From an uncultured Geobacter sp. (lineage in GTDB: Bacteria; Desulfobacterota; Desulfuromonadia; Geobacterales; CAIOGM01), in the NCBI GenBank assembly GCA_903857795.1, contig CAIOGM010000041.1, forward strand, positions 1 to 53,357: a DNA stretch of 53,357 bases, written 5' to 3'. Of this stretch, positions 18,080 to 26,093 are shown in pieces (position 1 is the stretch's first letter; each line of letters starts with the position of its first letter). The notes beneath the pieces are model-generated. The model ran no database searches. It had not been told where the DNA came from and saw only the letters and a program-made list of their open reading frames with translations. The position numbers and the translations under genes were made by a program.

Positions 18080-19312
18080 ATGAGTGAGAGACATCGTTGG
18101 CGCGTTATGGTCATTTCCGTTCTGTTACTCAACGTCTGGGCCGGAATCGTCGTCGCCGCGCCGTTGAGGACCATCGGCTATCAGGGGTATCTGAAGGATG
18201 GCTCCGGTTTACCCGTGACAACCACGGTGAATCTGACCTTCGCTCTCTACAGCTCACTCCGCCCTGTCTCAGGGCCGATCTGGCGGGAGAGTCAGAATGT
18301 AACACCGGTCAACGGTGTCTACAGCGCGGAGCTGGGCACGCTCTTCCCCTTGAGTCCACTCCCCTTTGACCGGCAGTATTTCCTCGGTATCGCCGTGGGA
18401 GCTGCTGCAGAGATGACTCCGCGCCAGCCGCTGTCGGCCACGGCCTATGCCTTCCGTGCGGGAGTTGCGGAGAGCGTCATGGGAAGCAGTATCGGCGCCG
18501 CCGCCATTGTCAACGGGAGTATTACTGCCGACAAGCTGGATACGGCCTACGTCAGGGTGGCCGGTGACAGCATGTCCGGGTTGCTGAACCTGCCAACCGG
18601 CGGTCTGAAGGTGGGTGGTACCGAGCTTGTGGTATCAGGCGGGAAGGTCGGTATCGGCATCGCGGCGCCCACCGAAAGCCTCGACGTGATCGGGAACGTG
18701 AAGATATCCGGTACGTTGTCGGCCGGCAGCCTTGCTCCGGGGGTGGTCACCGCCGGGGCGCTTGGCAACAACAGCATTACTACCGCAGCTATCGCCAATT
18801 CGGCCGTTACTACCGCCAAGATCGCCGACGGCGCGATAACCAGCGATAAAATTGCGGATGTTCAAAGAACCCTTCCGTTCCCGGCGGGGAGCTTGTCGTA
18901 TCCTCCCGGCAGCAGCATTATTTCCGCCCATGCATTTGGTCTGCTCTTCAAGAACGACTATGCTAATTCTGCAACGCTTACCATTCCGCGTCTTTCAGAC
19001 TGGACCGGCGCCGGGAGTGTGATCGTTCACCTTTTCGTGTATGTCTCCACCCAGGCCCCCGGCACCCTGCAGTTCTTCATGAGACCACGTGTGTATGCCT
19101 CGGGTGACCCCAATACAGATGTCGTTGCCGTGCTGAGTGACGTGATCACGGTCACTGCCGGCGACAAATTCTACGAACTCAAGATTGTGATCGCTGCGGG
19201 GGCCTTTGGCGTCAAACCCTGGTGGAACCTGATTCTGCAGCGGAACCCGTTGACCTACCTTGGCGATGCTGTGGTTACCTCCGTGGCGCTGGAATACACG
19301 GCCGTCAGATGA
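18080..19312 (+). CDS. Exported surface protein sharing N-terminal domain with the cluster's first gene
   Basis: A 410-residue exported protein with a signal peptide of about 27 residues (ends VVAAP). The N-terminal domain (TIGYQGYLKDGSGLPVTT to about residue 135, ending AYAFRAGVAE) is clearly homologous to that of the 687-residue protein. Next come VGIGIAAPTESLDVIGNV, a tail-fibre-like motif, and low-complexity repeats of the type ITTAAIANSAVTTAKIADGA. The last 130 residues form a different beta-rich domain without recognisable motifs. GGAGG precedes the ATG, and the gene starts 20 bp after the protease gene, indicating one transcript. It lacks the C-terminal domain of the first protein. Likely a second subunit or alternative tip of the same surface structure (inference). 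Confidence 0.72.
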   Translation: MSERHRWRVMVISVLLLNVWAGIVVAAPLRTIGYQGYLKDGSGLPVTTTVNLTFALYSSLRPVSGPIWRESQNVTPVNGVYSAELGTLFPLSPLPFDRQYFLGIAVGAAAEMTPRQPLSATAYAFRAGVAESVMGSSIGAAAIVNGSITADKLDTAYVRVAGDSMSGLLNLPTGGLKVGGTELVVSGGKVGIGIAAPTESLDVIGNVKISGTLSAGSLAPGVVTAGALGNNSITTAAIANSAVTTAKIADGAITSDKIADVQRTLPFPAGSLSYPPGSSIISAHAFGLLFKNDYANSATLTIPRLSDWTGAGSVIVHLFVYVSTQAPGTLQFFMRPRVYASGDPNTDVVAVLSDVITVTAGDKFYELKIVIAAGAFGVKPWWNLILQRNPLTYLGDAVVTSVALEYTAVR

Positions 19313-19364
19313 TCACGACAGGAGTTCTGATTTTGTGGAGAACGATCAAAAAGGAGAGACCACC

Positions 19365-20447
19365 ATGACCTACCCTCAGCGAATGCAGCTCCTGGGAATG
19401 ACGATTGCTCTGGCGGCGTTATGCTGTCGGGCTGAAACGGTTGACGCTTACACACAGCCTGTCTCTGTGGTAAATTCCGGCGGCGGGGTCTCTTTGTCCG
19501 CAGGGTACGAGAATCTTGCGTCCATCGGCCAGCCGGTCATCGGTCTCTCCTCCGGAGCAGGGGGGAGCAACCATGCCGGATTCATCCCGGCGCTGGGGGG
19601 GTACGGCCTCCTCTGGCCGGTCATCGGTTTCGATCCGGCCAGCGCGAGTTTCATCCTGTTCATCGGCGAGCCCTCCCCCCCCCCACAGGGACTTACCCTG
19701 ACCAATCGTGGGGGGAGCACCCTTGAATGGACGGTTGCCCGGACCCAGGCGTGGCTCACCCTGACGCCACTCTCCGGGACCGGCTCCTCCTCTGTCGCCG
19801 TCGGGATAAATCCCGGCGCCTCGGGGCTTCTCCCCGGGCTCTACACCGACACCATCACCGTCAGCGCCGTGGGTGCGGAAAATTCCGGCATCGCCATTCC
19901 GGTCACACTTACGGTGGGGCAGGAGTATGCCCTTACCATCTCCTTCGCCTCTTCCACCACCCCGGCCGGAGGGGGGACAATCGTCTTTACTCCGCCGCCG
20001 CCGGTGGGCGCCGCCACCTGCAGCGGCAACCCCTGCCAACGGAGTTTTTTCTCAGGTACTCCTGTCACTCTTACCGCCTATGGTGACGGCAACTCCCGGC
20101 TCGACCGCTGGTCCGGGGAGTGCGCCGGCGGCAGCTGCAGCGTCACCATGAGCGCCAATCGGGCGGTGACCGCCACCTTCAGCTATGTGCCGCCGGCCAT
20201 GATCGAAGGGACCGGCCGGTACTACACCTCGCTCCAGGCGGCCTACGGTGCGGCGCTGAACGGTCAGACAATCAGGGCGAGAATGTTCACCTTCGTGGAG
20301 GATCTGACCCTGGATCAGGCTAAGGGGGTTGTCATCAAGGGGGGGTATGATACGAACTACGCCGTGCAACCAGGCTACACACTCCTCCAGGGAAAACTGA
20401 CCGTTGAGAGGGGGGCAGTGGTCACGGAGCGTCTGACGGTGAAGTAG
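19365..20447 (+). CDS. Exported BACON-domain protein with InlB-like repeat and shared C-terminal module
   Basis: A 360-residue exported protein. Signal peptide to about residue 28. Residues about 95-188 resemble a BACON domain (LTLTNRGGSTLEWTVA through GIAIPVTLTV), a beta-sandwich often linked to carbohydrate or mucin binding. Residues about 190-272 resemble an InlB B-repeat (LTAYGDGNSRLDRWSGEC, then VTMSANRAVTATFS). The last 85 residues (from YVPPAMIEG) form a module repeated almost identically in the adhesin gene downstream. AAGGAG precedes the ATG. There is no sortase or PEP-CTERM signal, so surface attachment may depend on that C-terminal module (inference). It lies 52 bp after the previous gene. 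Confidence 0.75.
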   Translation: MTYPQRMQLLGMTIALAALCCRAETVDAYTQPVSVVNSGGGVSLSAGYENLASIGQPVIGLSSGAGGSNHAGFIPALGGYGLLWPVIGFDPASASFILFIGEPSPPPQGLTLTNRGGSTLEWTVARTQAWLTLTPLSGTGSSSVAVGINPGASGLLPGLYTDTITVSAVGAENSGIAIPVTLTVGQEYALTISFASSTTPAGGGTIVFTPPPPVGAATCSGNPCQRSFFSGTPVTLTAYGDGNSRLDRWSGECAGGSCSVTMSANRAVTATFSYVPPAMIEGTGRYYTSLQAAYGAALNGQTIRARMFTFVEDLTLDQAKGVVIKGGYDTNYAVQPGYTLLQGKLTVERGAVVTERLTVK

Positions 20448-20534
20448 TGTCATCCGTGATCAGTTCCGGCCAAGATTGGAATCGACACCAATCAGATATA
20501 TTTGTTTTCTTTTAAATTAGAAATATGTTATGTT

Positions 20535-20574
20535 GGCCCCCTGTCTCTTCGCAGAAACTACGGAGAAGGGGGCC
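20535..20574 (+). promoter_or_regulatory. Hairpin enclosing the adhesin ribosome binding site
   Basis: GGCCCCCT (20535-20542) pairs with AGGGGGCC (20567-20574); after one bulged G the stem continues with TCTC and GAGA. The purine-rich Shine-Dalgarno of the 1169-residue adhesin lies entirely in the 3' arm, four bases before its ATG. It would limit translation unless opened. AT-rich sequence just upstream (TTGTTT, 16 bp, TATGTT) may be an internal promoter. Confidence 0.6.
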
Positions 20575-20577
20575 ACC

Positions 20578-23500
20578 ATGAAACCATCCTCTGTTACTCT
20601 CACCGCACTGCTCCTCCTGATCATCGCACTGTCGTCTCCGCTCCATGCCGCAGCGGCACCGGAGTGGCTCTGGACCGGTCAGGCCTCTCCTGATCAGAAC
20701 TGGTATGCCCGCAAGGATACCGGCGTCAGGGACCCCGACGACAAGCCCATCTATGTCAACAACTGGGGCTACTACAGCACCGGGTCGCCGCCGGCGCCGG
20801 GAGGGGGAAACGTCACCATCGGCGCCTCGTTTACCGCCTGGGTGGACCACGACCAGAATCCGGTCATTAATGAACTGCTCCTCGGTACAGGGGCGACGCT
20901 CCATCTCTATAACGGAGGGCGCCTGTCTGTTCAGGGGCCGTCGCTGCTGGTTGACGGGGAGCTGAGGGTTCATTACGGCGGGTGGGGAGGGGCCGGACTC
21001 CTTACCATAGACGGCGCGACGACGCTGCACGGCTCAGGCGACGTACTGTTTCAGGATGCGGCCACAATGGATGGCGCAGCCCTTCTTACCATTGCCGACG
21101 GATTCCTTCTGCACGGATTCGGCGCAACCATCGACACCCCCCTGGATAATCGGGGAACCATTCATGCCGACACCGCCAACGGCTGGATCTCGCTCCGGTC
21201 AACGGCCAAGAGCAACAGCGGGACCTTCAAGGCGTCGGGGGGGGGCTTTCTGGGAATCTCTACCCCGGTGAGCCAGTCCGGCGCCGGTCAGGTCGTGGCC
21301 GATGGGGGGACGGTCCAGCTCTTCAACGGTTCCACCCTGACCGGCGGGAAGACCGTGACCGCCAACGACGGGAAGCTCTTCGTCAGTGGCGGCGGCACGG
21401 TGGTGGGGGTGACCGATATCACCAATCAGGGGGGGTGGCTGGTGCAGGACGGGTCAATCGCCGCAGTGGGGGGGAGCCTGTTCATCAACAGCGGGACCTT
21501 CAACGTGGGCGGTTACACCGGCGGCTCCGGCTGGGGGAGAGTACGCCTCCTCTCGGGAGTGGAGCTCTCCGGTGCGGGAGAGCTCCTCTTGAGCCCCGGT
21601 ATCGTGGAGAGTCCCGGCGGCTTTGCCCTGACGAATGGGGTCAATCAGAAGATTCATGGGTATGGGGAGATCACGGCCACGTTGGTGAATAACGGGACGC
21701 TGCTGGCCGATCAGGGGGGGCAGGCGCTCTCTCTGGGGGGGACGGGAGACGCCAACAATGCCGTGATGAAGGCCACGGGGGGCGGCTTTCTGGACCTCCG
21801 GACGATCATCACCCAGTCGGCTCAAGGGAGGATCGCCGCGGATGACGTCTCCACGGTGCGGCTGTATAACGGCAGCGCCATCAGCGGCGGGGTCATGGCG
21901 ACCAGCGGGAGCGGCGGTTTCTTTGTGGGGGGGGGAGGGGTGGCCGTGACGCTGATCGACAGCAGCAATGAGGGTTCCTGGCTGGCCCAGGACGGCTCGA
22001 CGGTAAACCTCGGGGGGAGCTCTTTTGCCAACAGCGGGATCTTCAACGTGGGTGGTTACACCGGCGGCTCCGGCTGGGCACGGCTCCGGCTGGCTTCCGG
22101 CAACAGCGTGACCGGCGCCGGCACGATTCTCTTGAGCCCGGGGATCATCGACTCCCCCGGCGGCTACTCCCTGACCAACTCGGCCGGACATGCCATCCGC
22201 GGCTACGGGGAGATACAGTCCGGGCTGGTGAACTACGGAGTGGTCGATTGCGATCGGACCGGCAACCTCGTACTCAATGGGGCGGCGAAGTCCAACTTCG
22301 GGATGCTGAAGGCGAGTAACGGTCGGACCCTGGAGATCCGGACGACGCTCAATCAGAGTGGCAGCGGCACGCTCCAGGCCGACGGCGCCTTCGTCTGGCT
22401 GGACAATGGGGCGGTCATCAGCGGAGGGGTGATGGAGAGTCCCAATGGCGGCAAGCTGCACTCCGACAGCCGCACCGTCACCTTCACCGATACGACGAAC
22501 CGTGGGTGGCTCTTCGGCCAGAACTGCGCCAAGTTCCAGCTGACCGGTGCGACCTTTACCAACGACGGCGTCTTCGAGATCGGCGGCTATACCGGTGGAT
22601 GTGGCCTGGCCACTGTCACCCCGGAGAACGGGCTGGTTCTCCAGGGGAGCGGCGCGCTCCTGCTGCAGCCGGGCTATGTGACCAGCGACACTCCGGTCAC
22701 CTTCGTCAATGCCGCAACCCATACCATCCGCGGCAGTTACGCCAGGATGTACGGAAATGTGCGCCTTGACAACCGTGGTACGCTGGAGGCCTTCAACGGC
22801 ACGCTGGATCTGGACGGGAGTCCGGTCCAGTTTGCGGGAAATACCCTCACCGGCGGCAGTTGGAAGGCGACCAACGGCGCGCTGAACATCAACGGCGCCG
22901 CCGCCGTCACCATCAACCAGGGGAGTGTTCTCCTGAGCGGTGCCGGGACCCTGCCGCAACTTGCCCCACTTGCCGACAACCGGGGGTTGTTCGCCCTCTC
23001 CGGCGGAAAGCTCTTCACCACCTCCGGGGCTCTGCTCAACTCCGGTACGGTTACGGTGGATCCGGCCAGCCGGCTCACCGTCAACGGCGGCTACTCAGCC
23101 GCTGCCGGTTCGACAACCCGCATCGATGGCCAGTTGGTTACGTCGGCGCCGGCCGCGATTCAGGGAGTACTCGGCGGCGCCGGGACGACCGGCGACATCG
23201 TCCTCGGGGCGACCGGAACCATTTCCCCCGGCGACAGCACGGGCGTTTTGACCACCGGCAGCCTGACCATCAACAGTGGCGCTACCTACCGCTGGGAATA
23301 CCGCACGCCAACCGACGCCGACCTGGTTAGAGTCACCGGCGCCCTGGATCTGGGCTCGGCCCAGCTAAACCTTAACCTCACCCTGCTTGATGGCGCGCCG
23401 GCCCCGGCTCTGATCAAGCTCTTCGAATTCGGCTCGTTGGCGGGAGCGGTGGCCAGGAGTCAGATCATACTCCCCAAGCATTGGAGTTTTGCGTCCATTG

Positions 23501-24087
23501 ACACCACCGGCCATCAGCTCTCCCTGGTTGGGGTGACGTACGATCCGAACTACAGACTCTCTGTCGCCTTCGCCTCGCTCACCACCCCCAAGGGGGGCGG
23601 TCACGTGGCCGTCAGCGACAACTCCTCGAATCCGCCGCTGATCACCACCTGCAGCGGAACCCCCAACCCCTGCGTGAGCCTGTTCCTGGATGGGGCGCCC
23701 CTGCTGCTCACGCCCTATCCCGACAGCGACTCCCTGTTTACCGCATGGTCGGGAGCGTGCAGCGGGAGCGGGTCATGCGGCGCCACCATGAGCGCCGACC
23801 GCTCCGTTACCGCCACCTTCAGCTACGTGCCGCCGGCCTGGACCGAGGGGACGACCCGCTACTACGCTTCGCTCCAGACGGCCTGCGGCGAGGCAATGAA
23901 CGGCCAGAGTATCCGGGCGCGGCAGTTCACCTTTACGGAGAACCTGACCCTGGACCAGGGGAGGCAGGTCACTATCAGGGGAGGGTATGCTCCCAACTAT
24001 CTGGATCGCCCCGGCGCCACCCTGCTGAAGGGGAAGCTGACCATCGGCAAGGGGGTGCTGGTGGCCGACCGGTTGATCCTGCAGTAA
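20578..24087 (+). CDS. Giant exported repeat adhesin with InlB-like and shared C-terminal modules
   Basis: A 1169-residue exported protein; signal peptide through about residue 27 (ends HAAAAP). Residues about 90-870 are Gly/Asn/Thr-rich beta-solenoid-like sequence with three long imperfect repeats of about 180 residues, each containing a GGYTGGSGW-type landmark and a 'LSPG' turn; the repeats are visible in DNA at 543 and 531 bp spacing. A segment near residues 870-1000 (TTGDIVLGATGTISPGDSTG) resembles the end of autotransporter passengers, but no beta-barrel follows. Instead an InlB-like repeat and an 85-residue C-terminal module nearly identical to that of the preceding gene close the protein. 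Probable long adhesin or matrix fibre; secretion route unknown. Confidence 0.78.
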   Translation: MKPSSVTLTALLLLIIALSSPLHAAAAPEWLWTGQASPDQNWYARKDTGVRDPDDKPIYVNNWGYYSTGSPPAPGGGNVTIGASFTAWVDHDQNPVINELLLGTGATLHLYNGGRLSVQGPSLLVDGELRVHYGGWGGAGLLTIDGATTLHGSGDVLFQDAATMDGAALLTIADGFLLHGFGATIDTPLDNRGTIHADTANGWISLRSTAKSNSGTFKASGGGFLGISTPVSQSGAGQVVADGGTVQLFNGSTLTGGKTVTANDGKLFVSGGGTVVGVTDITNQGGWLVQDGSIAAVGGSLFINSGTFNVGGYTGGSGWGRVRLLSGVELSGAGELLLSPGIVESPGGFALTNGVNQKIHGYGEITATLVNNGTLLADQGGQALSLGGTGDANNAVMKATGGGFLDLRTIITQSAQGRIAADDVSTVRLYNGSAISGGVMATSGSGGFFVGGGGVAVTLIDSSNEGSWLAQDGSTVNLGGSSFANSGIFNVGGYTGGSGWARLRLASGNSVTGAGTILLSPGIIDSPGGYSLTNSAGHAIRGYGEIQSGLVNYGVVDCDRTGNLVLNGAAKSNFGMLKASNGRTLEIRTTLNQSGSGTLQADGAFVWLDNGAVISGGVMESPNGGKLHSDSRTVTFTDTTNRGWLFGQNCAKFQLTGATFTNDGVFEIGGYTGGCGLATVTPENGLVLQGSGALLLQPGYVTSDTPVTFVNAATHTIRGSYARMYGNVRLDNRGTLEAFNGTLDLDGSPVQFAGNTLTGGSWKATNGALNINGAAAVTINQGSVLLSGAGTLPQLAPLADNRGLFALSGGKLFTTSGALLNSGTVTVDPASRLTVNGGYSAAAGSTTRIDGQLVTSAPAAIQGVLGGAGTTGDIVLGATGTISPGDSTGVLTTGSLTINSGATYRWEYRTPTDADLVRVTGALDLGSAQLNLNLTLLDGAPAPALIKLFEFGSLAGAVARSQIILPKHWSFASIDTTGHQLSLVGVTYDPNYRLSVAFASLTTPKGGGHVAVSDNSSNPPLITTCSGTPNPCVSLFLDGAPLLLTPYPDSDSLFTAWSGACSGSGSCGATMSADRSVTATFSYVPPAWTEGTTRYYASLQTACGEAMNGQSIRARQFTFTENLTLDQGRQVTIRGGYAPNYLDRPGATLLKGKLTIGKGVLVADRLILQ
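21508..22590 (+). repeat. Long tandem repeats inside the adhesin gene
   Basis: Landmark GGCGGTTACACCGGCGG-type sequence recurs at 21508, 22051 and, more diverged, 22582. The units are about 540 bp, in frame, and encode the 180-residue solenoid repeats. Recombination between them would change fibre length without breaking the frame. Confidence 0.75.
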
Positions 24088-24110
24088 TCCCCCCCGCTCG
24101 TTCCCCTTGA

Positions 24111-24139
24111 GAGACGTCACGGCTCCTCCGTGACGTCTC
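24111..24139 (+). terminator. Hairpin after the adhesin gene
   Basis: Perfect 12-bp stem GAGACGTCACGG with its complement and a 5-base loop, 24 bp after the adhesin stop. No T tract follows, but its position suggests it ends the surface-protein transcript. Confidence 0.65.
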
Positions 24140-24194
24140 GCTTCCCGGATTCCACTTCCCGGAGGAAAAGATTGTGCCGGCGACTCGGTAGCTA

Positions 24195-24223
24195 TTGACT
24201 TGACGGTTGCAAATCCGTAGTAT
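24195..24223 (+). promoter_or_regulatory. Sigma-70 promoter of miaB
   Basis: TTGACT, 17 bp, TAGTAT. Transcription would begin about 24230, only a few bases before the miaB ATG at 24234, suggesting a very short or absent leader. Confidence 0.65.
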
Positions 24224-24233
24224 CCGTCAGGTT

Positions 24234-25577
24234 ATGAACGAGACGACGCCACAGGAGCCCAAGGGGCTCTATCTTGAGACCTTCGGCTGCCAGATGAACG
24301 TCAGCGATTCGGAGAAGATTGTCTCCCTGCTGGCGGAGCTCGGCTACCGTCCCGTTGCCGAGCCGGCTCTGGCCGACCTGATCCTCCTCAATACCTGCAG
24401 CGTCCGCGCCAAGGCCGAGAGCAAGGTCTATGACTATCTCGGCCGCTACCGGCTCCGGAAGCTGAAGAACAGCCGGCTCATCATCGGGGTCGGGGGGTGC
24501 GTGGCCCAGCAGGAGGGGGAACGGCTCCTCAAGAAGGTCCCCTATCTGGACCTGGTCTTCGGCACTCACAGCCTCCACCTGCTGCCGGAGCTGGTGCGGG
24601 CCGCCGAACGGGGCGAACGGCGCTCTGCCACCGACTTCGTGGATACCGAGACCCGGCTCAATCTCTTTCCCGAGGCCGACGACAGCGGAAAACTCTCCCG
24701 TTTCGTCACCATCATGCAGGGGTGTGACAACTTCTGCTCCTACTGCATCGTCCCTTTCGTGCGGGGGCGGGAGATCAGCCGGCGCTCCGCCGAGATCCTC
24801 GGTGAGATCCGGGAGATGGCGCGGCACGGGGCGCGGGAGGTCACTCTCCTGGGGCAGAATGTCAACTCCTACGGCCTGAAGAGCCCGGGCGAGCTTCATT
24901 TCAGCGAGCTCATCCGTGAGGTCGCCGCCATCGACCCCATCCAGCGAATCCGGTTCACCACCTCGCACCCCCGCGACATCTCTTCGGAGCTCATGGACTG
25001 TTTCGCGGAAATTCCCAAGCTCTGCGGCCATCTCCATCTGCCGGCCCAGTCCGGCTCCGACGACATCCTGTCGCGGATGAACCGGGGATACAGCCGTGCC
25101 GACTACCTGACCACCGTGGCGGCGCTTCGGAAGGCGCGGCCGGAGCTGGCCGTGACCGGGGACATCATCGTCGGTTTTCCCGGAGAGAGCGAGGCCGACT
25201 TCCAGGCGACCCTGTCGCTCCTGGAGGAGGTCCGGTACGCCGACCTCTTCTCCTTTGTCTACTCGGAGCGTCCCGAGACCGCCGCGGCCGGTTTTCCCGG
25301 CCAGCTCTCCCGTGCGGTCAAACAGGAGCGGCTCGACCGGCTCCAGCGTCGCCAGCGGGAGATCACCGCGGAACTCTGTGACGCCATGGTCGGCACGCAG
25401 CAGCAGCTCCTCATGGAAGGGCGCAGCAGGCGGGGCGATCAGCTCACCGGCCGCACCGACAGCAACCGGATCGTCAACGTCGCGGCTGATCCCTCCCTCA
25501 TCGGCAGGATGGTGACGGTCAGGATCATCCGCTCCAACCCCAACTCACTGCTGGGTGAACTCTCCAGCCAAGGGTAA
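24234..25577 (+). CDS. miaB: tRNA-2-methylthio-N6-dimethylallyladenosine synthase MiaB
   Basis: A 447-residue radical-SAM methylthiotransferase that adds a methylthio group to i6A37 of tRNAs reading UNN codons. The N-terminal UPF0004 domain has its three cluster cysteines (TFGCQMN, LNTCSVR, GGCVAQ), the radical-SAM core has CDNFCSYC near residue 160, and a C-terminal TRAM domain is present (QLLMEGRSRRGDQLTGRTD). Length matches the family. The ATG at 24234 aligns with homologs; an upstream in-frame TTG would start before the predicted transcription start. No clear Shine-Dalgarno is visible. The bifunctional nuclease gene follows 6 bp downstream. Confidence 0.95.
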   Translation: MNETTPQEPKGLYLETFGCQMNVSDSEKIVSLLAELGYRPVAEPALADLILLNTCSVRAKAESKVYDYLGRYRLRKLKNSRLIIGVGGCVAQQEGERLLKKVPYLDLVFGTHSLHLLPELVRAAERGERRSATDFVDTETRLNLFPEADDSGKLSRFVTIMQGCDNFCSYCIVPFVRGREISRRSAEILGEIREMARHGAREVTLLGQNVNSYGLKSPGELHFSELIREVAAIDPIQRIRFTTSHPRDISSELMDCFAEIPKLCGHLHLPAQSGSDDILSRMNRGYSRADYLTTVAALRKARPELAVTGDIIVGFPGESEADFQATLSLLEEVRYADLFSFVYSERPETAAAGFPGQLSRAVKQERLDRLQRRQREITAELCDAMVGTQQQLLMEGRSRRGDQLTGRTDSNRIVNVAADPSLIGRMVTVRIIRSNPNSLLGELSSQG

Positions 25578-25583
25578 TTCATC

Positions 25584-26081
25584 ATGTATCAGGAGATGAC
25601 CATCCACGGTTTCGGTCTCGATCCGGCGACGCGTTTGCCGGTGATCATGCTCAACGACGCCTCGGACCGGAAGGTCCCCCTCTGGCTCAGCGCCGGAGAC
25701 CTGGTCCCTCTGGCTACGGATCTCATCGGCAGGGAGCTGTCGGGAGGGAAGGAGGCGGTTGATCTGGTAAAGGTGATCCTGAAGAACCTGGGGCTGACGC
25801 CGGAGCGGCTCTTTCTGGATGACGAGGCAGATGGGAGCTATCGCTCGACCCTGCAGCTGTCGGGGCCGCAAGGGGAGATAGTCATGCCGCTGGCCCCCCG
25901 GGAGGCCATTCTCATGGCGCTCCGGTACTCACTTCCGGTGATGGTCTCGGAGACCCTCCTGGCACGGCTCACGCTCCCCTCCGGGAGTTCTGACCGGCCC
26001 CCCGTTGGGGGGAAAAAGGAGTCATTCGTGGAGCTCCTGGAAAAGCTCGATCCCGCCGAAATGGGCAAATTTCCGATGTAG
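25584..26081 (+). CDS. Bifunctional nuclease family protein (DUF151)
   Basis: A 165-residue soluble protein of the DUF151/BFN family, recognisable from VIMLNDASDRKVPLWLSAGD and the following LKNLGLTPERLFLDD region. Some plant and Thermotoga members show DNase/RNase activity, but the role in bacteria is unclear. Pro/Gly-rich sequence (GSSDRPPVGGKK) links the domain to a short acidic tail. It lies between miaB and an M42 peptidase with gaps of 6 and 12 bp, so the three are probably co-transcribed. Confidence 0.85.
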   Translation: MYQEMTIHGFGLDPATRLPVIMLNDASDRKVPLWLSAGDLVPLATDLIGRELSGGKEAVDLVKVILKNLGLTPERLFLDDEADGSYRSTLQLSGPQGEIVMPLAPREAILMALRYSLPVMVSETLLARLTLPSGSSDRPPVGGKKESFVELLEKLDPAEMGKFPM

Positions 26082-26093
26082 AAGTGAGGTCCC

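Noticed and set aside
21454-22959. Long minus-strand open frame (about 500 codons) inside the adhesin gene
   Set aside because: It mirrors the repeat adhesin with its strong codon bias; composition (Gly/Arg/His-rich) is typical of an antisense shadow.
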